DNA of 9,247 nt, taken from the NCBI GenBank assembly GCA_944372715.1, contig CALVZZ010000009.1, forward strand, positions 1 to 9,247, in the 5' to 3' direction. This document shows, in pieces, positions 6,028-9,247 of this stretch. The DNA comes from an uncultured Clostridia bacterium. Its GTDB lineage: Bacteria; Bacillota; Clostridia; Christensenellales; UBA1242. The stretch's first letter is position 1. Each line of letters starts with the position of its first letter. The position numbers were made by a program, and so were the translations under genes. The notes under the pieces were generated by a model, which was not told the origin of the DNA, made no database searches, and was given only the letters and a program-made list of their open reading frames with translations.

Positions 6028-7113
6028 ATTTTTTTTATTTTTTTTATCAATAAATGCTAATTTATTATTTTTCAATCTTTCATCATCACTTAATTTTATT
6101 GCTTCATCAACGTATTCAATTGCTTTGTCATATTCTCCAATATTATAATATGCAAGAGACAAATAATCATAAGGCAAGCTACCCCAACAAACAGGAGATG
6201 AAATATAAGAAAGGGTTCGTTCTTTAATTTTAAACATTTCAATAAATGTAACAATACTTTTTAAATAATCTTTATGGTCAAAATACAATATTGCTAGGTC
6301 ATAATATGGTTCTCTTGTTGTATTGCATTCTTTTATTGCTCTTAAAAGATATTCTTCTGCTTTTTCAAAATTTTCTTGAAATTTATAACATATTCCTATA
6401 AATCTTAAACTTGCACATCTTTCTTCACTCCAAACTGCCGTTGGCAAAGATAAGTGGTATTTTAATGTTTCAATTGCTTTATTATATTGCCTATTAAACA
6501 TATACTCTCTGCCTAAATAATGTGCATTCCTATCATCTTGTGGACATTCTTTTAATGAAAGCTCCAATAAGGGAAGATAACTACTTCTTGATTTCGTTGA
6601 ATCTGCTTTATGATTTAATTGAATTTCAGGTATGGTTAATGTATCATATTTGCAGTTATCAATTTGTTTTAAAATTTCGTGTACGGGATGGTGCCAAACA
6701 AATGCTTTATTTTTGTGAATTTTATCAGCCATAAAAACATATCCTTCGCTTCCATCAGGATTAAAATTCCAAGTGTAACGATATCTAACTCTTCCTGTGT
6801 TTTCTGTCCAAGCATTTTTTAATTTTTCAATCCAGCCATTTTCAAAGAATTCATCTATATCAAGACAAACGCAAATTTCAGCATCATCAGGAATTAACTT
6901 TAAACTATCATTACGAGCTTTATCAAATCTAAAATTTTTATACTTTTTTTGCTTTGTAATTATACCTAATTCTTTAAAATGTTCAAAACTCCCATCTGTG
7001 CTTCCAGTGTCTAAAACGCAAACATAGTCTGCTTCTTTTACACTTTGGTACCATCTGTCTATAAATTTCATTTCATTTTTTGCAATTGTATATACACATA
7101 TTTTTTTATTCAT
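6016..7113 (-). CDS. family 2 glycosyltransferase with C-terminal TPR repeats
   Basis: A 365-aa cytoplasmic protein. The N-terminal GT-A domain shows VYTIAKNE (7-14), the nucleotide-sugar-binding LDTGSTDGS (34-42), the DxD-type CLDIDEFF (83-90), and WHHPVHE (140-146), typical of the GT2 subgroup that carries TPRs (SunS-like in layout). Residues about 180-350 are helical TPR-like repeats, for example NKAIETLKYHLSL, EKAEEYLLRAIKE and DKAIEYVDEAIKL. It probably transfers a sugar to a protein, peptide or surface polymer; the acceptor cannot be told from the sequence. The tail KKNKKNKKN is written by a 9-bp tandem repeat that is also the T-tract of the opposing terminator. No Shine-Dalgarno precedes the ATG, so a leaderless start is likely. 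It is divergent from the zeta-like gene. Confidence 0.9.
   Translation of the reverse strand: MNKKICVYTIAKNEMKFIDRWYQSVKEADYVCVLDTGSTDGSFEHFKELGIITKQKKYKNFRFDKARNDSLKLIPDDAEICVCLDIDEFFENGWIEKLKNAWTENTGRVRYRYTWNFNPDGSEGYVFMADKIHKNKAFVWHHPVHEILKQIDNCKYDTLTIPEIQLNHKADSTKSRSSYLPLLELSLKECPQDDRNAHYLGREYMFNRQYNKAIETLKYHLSLPTAVWSEERCASLRFIGICYKFQENFEKAEEYLLRAIKECNTTREPYYDLAILYFDHKDYLKSIVTFIEMFKIKERTLSYISSPVCWGSLPYDYLSLAYYNIGEYDKAIEYVDEAIKLSDDERLKNNKLAFIDKKNKKNKKN
6020..6046. repeat. 9-bp tandem repeat, TTTTTTTTA x3
   Basis: Three perfect copies of T8A. On the minus strand they encode the (KKN)x3 end of the glycosyltransferase; on the plus strand they form the T-tract of the rlmN-operon terminator. 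The homopolymer runs make it prone to slippage. Confidence 0.9.
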
Positions 7114-7121
7114 ATGATATA

Positions 7122-7150
7122 ATTATGAATTTTTTTTAAATTATGTTAAA
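7122..7150 (-). promoter_or_regulatory. possible promoter of the GT2 gene
   Basis: On the minus strand TTTAAC (7150-7145) and CATAAT (7127-7122) are 17 bp apart. The -10 box ends 8 nt before the ATG at 7113, again predicting an almost leaderless mRNA. Both boxes are imperfect. Confidence 0.4.
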
Positions 7151-7152
7151 TG

Positions 7153-7181
7153 TTTACAAAAATTATTTTTTATTATATAAT
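7153..7181 (+). promoter_or_regulatory. promoter of the zeta-like gene
   Basis: TTTACA (7153-7158) and a perfect TATAAT (7176-7181), 17-bp spacer. Transcription should begin near 7188, at the AAGGA Shine-Dalgarno (7188-7192), so the 5' UTR would be only about 10 nt. Confidence 0.75.
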
Positions 7182-7197
7182 TGCCAAAAGGATTATT

Positions 7198-7824
7198 ATG
7201 AAAGCAATTACATTTAATTCAATTAAAAATTTTAAAGCATATGATTATAAATCTTCTTTAAGAATAATAAAAAATTTTAATGACAAAATTTTTGCAGATA
7301 ATAGTAAACATTTAATACTTGTTGCTGGACCTAATGGGAGTGGAAAGACAACTTTAATTGCTAATATGTACAAATCTGGAAATTTGCAATTAAATTATTT
7401 AAATGCAGATTTGTTTGCTATCAGCAAATTTAATAGTATTGAAGATGAGTTGAAAAAGAATATTAGTTCTATGTATTATACTATGGATTTAGTGAATGAG
7501 TATATTAAAAACGGTAAAAGTTTTTGTTACGAAACTGTTATGTCGCATCCTAGTAAAATTGATTTGATTAAAAAGGCTAAAGAAAATGGCTATAAAATTA
7601 CTAGTATTTTTGTATATACTCAAAATCCAGAAATAAATATTCAAAGGGTTAAATTAAGAGTTATGCAGGGTGGTCACGATGTTAGTCCGGAAAAAATAAA
7701 GTCTAGATATTATAGAAGTTTAGAACTTTCAAAACAACTTGAAAGTGTTTCAGATGTTATTTTACGATATGATAATTCAAAAAATTGTTTAATTGTTGAA
7801 GATGAAAATCAAAAAAAAAGATAG
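7198..7824 (+). CDS. zeta-toxin-like P-loop kinase, no adjacent antitoxin
   Basis: A 208-aa protein from the ATG preceded by AAGGA. Walker A is GPNGSGKTT (44-52), followed by NADLF (69-73), the YETVMS segment (111-116) and GGHDVSPEKIKSRYYRSLEL, a pattern of the zeta-toxin/predicted ABC-type ATPase family, ending in RYDNS. Studied zeta toxins phosphorylate UDP-GlcNAc and poison cell-wall synthesis, but many chromosomal relatives are uncharacterised. No small antitoxin gene is next to it: the upstream gene is divergent and the downstream feature is a tRNA. It may therefore be a housekeeping or orphan nucleotide/sugar kinase. The last codons and TAG stop lie inside the terminator stem. An ATG at 7150 is rejected because it lies upstream of the promoter and lacks a Shine-Dalgarno. 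Confidence 0.85.
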   Translation: MKAITFNSIKNFKAYDYKSSLRIIKNFNDKIFADNSKHLILVAGPNGSGKTTLIANMYKSGNLQLNYLNADLFAISKFNSIEDELKKNISSMYYTMDLVNEYIKNGKSFCYETVMSHPSKIDLIKKAKENGYKITSIFVYTQNPEINIQRVKLRVMQGGHDVSPEKIKSRYYRSLELSKQLESVSDVILRYDNSKNCLIVEDENQKKR

Positions 7825-7848
7825 CTCCCTTTTTGAGCTATCTTTTTT
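7814..7848. terminator. bidirectional terminator between the zeta-like gene and tRNA-Leu
   Basis: A 14-bp stem (7814-7827 with 7835-7848, core GATAGCTC/GAGCTATC), 7-nt loop, T-run on the right. The zeta-like gene's TAG (7822-7824) is in the left arm, and the right arm reaches the final A of the encoded CCA of the tRNA on the other strand. Confidence 0.9.
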
Positions 7849-7929
7849 GGTGCGGGCGACGGGACTTGAACCCATACGGTTTCCCACTTGCCCCTTAAAC
7901 AAGCGCGTCTGCCATTCCGCCACGCCCGC
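7848..7929 (-). tRNA. tRNA-Leu (anticodon AAG)
   Basis: Minus-strand cloverleaf: acceptor GCGGGCG pairs with CGCCCGC; the D-arm is GCG...CGC; the anticodon stem CTTGT/GCAAG encloses the loop TTAAGGG, giving anticodon AAG at 7896-7894 with G37; the variable arm is extended (11 nt, class II); the T-arm is ATGGG/CCCGT with loop TTCAAGT; the discriminator is A, and CCA is encoded (7850-7848). A long variable arm plus A73 fits leucine. It should read CUU and, if A34 is deaminated to inosine by TadA, other CUN codons. The gene has its own promoter and ends in the shared terminator. Confidence 0.93.
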
Positions 7930-7942
7930 AAACTGCTTTTAT

Positions 7943-7971
7943 AATATACTATATTATTCTTTTGTTGTCAA
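7943..7971 (-). promoter_or_regulatory. promoter of tRNA-Leu
   Basis: On the minus strand TTGACA (7971-7966) and TATATT (7948-7943) are 17 bp apart. The start site would be near 7936, about 7 nt before the mature tRNA 5' end at 7929. Confidence 0.8.
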
Positions 7972-7998
7972 TAAAATTTATTAATTTTAATCAAAGAT

Positions 7999-8027
7999 TT
8001 GTTTTATTTGTTATTATATGATAAAAT
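7999..8027 (+). promoter_or_regulatory. possible promoter of the SecB-like/GT4 unit
   Basis: TTGTTT (7999-8004) and TAAAAT (8022-8027), 17-bp spacer; a start near 8034 leaves about 17 nt including the Shine-Dalgarno AAAGGAG (8038-8044). The -35 box is weak. Confidence 0.5.
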
Positions 8028-8050
8028 ACAAATATTTAAAGGAGAATTTT

Positions 8051-8491
8051 ATGCAAGAATTAGAAATTAAAAATTTTATACCACAAATTGAAGCAAGACT
8101 TTTAAAATTAAATTATGATGTGTTGCCAATTTCTGTTGGAACAACTGTAAATTTAACTGTGCAAGATGAAGTTGTTATAACAAAAGTTGAAAAAAACAGT
8201 ATTACATTTGAGTGTTCAAGACATTTAATTATGGAACCAAAATCTATTTTTGAAGCCAATGCAACTTGTTTTGTAAAGAGGACTGTTGATCCATCTTTAA
8301 GTGAAACAATAGATTTAACAACTTGTGAAAATCTGAATGAATTTATACAACATAATCTAGCAAATTTGGTAAACACAGCATATGCAAATATGAGTCACTT
8401 ATTTTCAAGTGTTACTTCAAGTTTTGGCGGAGCTCCATTTATTACTCCTCCAATTCCAACTCCAAACACAAAAATAATTAGAAAGGTTTAA
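8051..8491 (+). CDS. hypothetical protein, possibly SecB-like
   Basis: A 146-aa protein from the ATG 6 nt after AAAGGAG; an in-frame ATG at 8018 is rejected because it overlaps the promoter. The first 80 residues look like beta strands (TTVNLTVQDEVVITKV, ITFECSRHLIMEPKSIFEANATCFVKRTV). Residues 94-135 look helical and end in FGGAPFITPPIP. SecB-type chaperones have a beta core, then a helix with NxxxLxxxAxxxxS-like spacing and a Pro-rich PxxxPP exit, so this could be a diverged SecB-fold protein that keeps exported proteins unfolded. That is inference from pattern only; no diagnostic residue proves it. It has no signal peptide or membrane segment. The next gene, a glycosyltransferase, starts 13 nt after its stop. 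Confidence 0.75.
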   Translation: MQELEIKNFIPQIEARLLKLNYDVLPISVGTTVNLTVQDEVVITKVEKNSITFECSRHLIMEPKSIFEANATCFVKRTVDPSLSETIDLTTCENLNEFIQHNLANLVNTAYANMSHLFSSVTSSFGGAPFITPPIPTPNTKIIRKV

Positions 8492-8493
8492 AA

Positions 8494-8508
8494 ATGAGAG
8501 CTTTATGA
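8494..8508 (+). other. possible 4-codon minicistron overlapping the GT4 start
   Basis: ATG AGA GCT TTA TGA (MRAL) starts 2 nt after the preceding stop, with AAAGG 7 nt upstream. Its TGA overlaps the next gene's ATG as ATGA (8505-8508). It could recycle ribosomes into the glycosyltransferase start, which has only a weak site of its own. It may be chance. Confidence 0.3.
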
Positions 8509-9247
8509 AAGGAAAATTAAATATAGGACTTTTTATTGATACTTTTTTTCCTATGGTTGATGGTGTAATTATGGTTGTAGATAATTATGCTAGACGATTA
8601 AGTAAACATTGTAATGTTACAGTGTTTGCTCCAACAGGAAGAAAACCTTTTGATGATTCAACTTTGCCATATAAGGTTGTAAGATGTAACAAGAGACTAA
8701 AACTATCTTTTTTAGATTATGACCTACCACTTCCTTCAAGAGACAAAGAATTTAAAAAGATTTTAAAAGAAAGTAAACTTGATCTTGTTCACATACATTC
8801 TCCATTTTCAATTGGTAAAGCTGGAGTTGTATACGCAAAAGAAAATAACATTCCACTAATAGCAACTATGCATAGTCAGTTTGAACAAGATTTTAAAAGG
8901 GCAACACATTCCAATGTCTTAACAAAGATGATGCTAAAAAAAATAATGAAAGTGTTTAATGCTTGTGATGAGTGTTGGGCAGTGAATGATGAAGTTGCAA
9001 GAGTTTTTTTAAGATATGGTGCTAAAACATTGCCTAAAACACAAAACAATGGCACAGATTTATTCCCTTATGAAAATGATGCTGAAATTGAAAAATTAAA
9101 ACAAAACTACAATATTAATAAAGAAGAAAAAGTTTTTCTTTTTATAGGAAGACTAACTAAGCTAAAAAATATTTTTTTTATTTTAGATTCTTTAAAACTT
9201 TTAAAAGAGCAAAATTTTAAATTTAAAATGCTATATGTGGGGACGGG
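8505..9247 (+). CDS. GT4-family glycosyltransferase, partial (3' end outside window)
   Basis: 247 residues are visible before the window ends, with no stop. The N-terminus KLNIGLFIDTFFPMVDGV (4-21) is the donor/acceptor-binding start typical of GT4 enzymes such as diacylglycerol glucosyltransferases; LDLVHIHSPF and TMHSQF follow in the N-terminal Rossmann domain; NNGTDLFPY and FIGRLTKLKN (213-222) mark the beginning of the C-terminal GT-B domain. The catalytic EGFGLxxxE-type region is beyond the end. The likely role is adding a hexose to a membrane lipid or envelope glycan at the cytoplasmic face; DGV(S/I)xxV near the start favours the glycolipid-synthase subgroup, but the substrate is not certain. 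It follows the SecB-like gene closely and is probably co-transcribed. An earlier ATG at 8494 is in another frame and stops after four codons. Confidence 0.9.
   Translation, partial: MKGKLNIGLFIDTFFPMVDGVIMVVDNYARRLSKHCNVTVFAPTGRKPFDDSTLPYKVVRCNKRLKLSFLDYDLPLPSRDKEFKKILKESKLDLVHIHSPFSIGKAGVVYAKENNIPLIATMHSQFEQDFKRATHSNVLTKMMLKKIMKVFNACDECWAVNDEVARVFLRYGAKTLPKTQNNGTDLFPYENDAEIEKLKQNYNINKEEKVFLFIGRLTKLKNIFFILDSLKLLKEQNFKFKMLYVGT

Noticed and set aside
6522..7027. Two short plus-strand open frames (6522-6734, 6797-7027)
   Set aside because: Antisense shadows of the GT2 glycosyltransferase.
7848..7929. tRNA-Leu 3' end as an integration site for a genomic island carrying the zeta-like gene
   Set aside because: No integrase and no repeat of the tRNA 3' end in the window; composition is like the surroundings.
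7793..7984. 63-aa open frame on the plus strand
   Set aside because: It runs through the terminator and antisense to tRNA-Leu; a typical false ORF over a tRNA.
8113..8376. Open frame on the minus strand
   Set aside because: Antisense shadow of the SecB-like gene.

Overview
The window is strongly A+T-rich DNA. It reads as a compact chromosomal stretch of a low-G+C Gram-positive-type bacterium (Bacillota, probably an uncultured Clostridia or Bacilli lineage). The grounds are standard TTGACA/TATAAT promoters, short hairpin terminators with T-tracts, a YjzC-like small protein, and an exported protein of a kind common in gut Bacillota. Trp is encoded by TGG and TGA acts as stop, so I assume genetic code 11. 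No phage, IS, integrase or CRISPR genes are visible.

Layout. (1) 1-870: an exported Thr-rich protein with its own promoter, an unusually structured 5' leader and a terminator. (2) 930-2637, minus strand: arginyl-tRNA synthetase, whose last residues appear to lie in another frame. (3) 2649-4343: divergent gpmI (cofactor-independent phosphoglycerate mutase), followed by an 80-nt perfect cloverleaf of inverted repeats and a bidirectional terminator. (4) 4353-4517, minus: a 54-aa YjzC-like protein. (5) 4570-6027: an rlmN - YigZ-type (IMPACT domain) operon. (6) 6016-7113, minus: a GT2 glycosyltransferase with a TPR tail, overlapping the preceding terminator. (7) 7153-7848: a solo zeta-toxin-like P-loop protein. 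(8) 7848-7971, minus: tRNA-Leu with anticodon AAG and its promoter. (9) 7999-9247: a two-gene unit of a possible SecB-like protein and a GT4 glycosyltransferase that runs off the window.

Most genes are housekeeping and sit in one- or two-gene units; they do not form one pathway. Translation and RNA functions recur (argS, rlmN, tRNA-Leu), alongside glycolysis (gpmI) and cell-envelope functions (exported protein, two glycosyltransferases, possible export chaperone).

The most interesting signals are non-coding. The leader at 81-200 folds into two hairpins whose loops can form a 7-bp kissing interaction, and an 11-nt element in the 3' UTR of the same gene can compete for one of those loops. The element at 4185-4264 folds into a four-way junction with essentially no unpaired bases apart from three 3-nt loops. 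Several genes have a -10 box about 5-8 nt before the ATG and no Shine-Dalgarno, suggesting leaderless mRNAs. Two genes have their stop codon inside a terminator stem. I did not find a convincing multi-gene novel system; the two RNA/DNA structures are the best candidates for undescribed elements.
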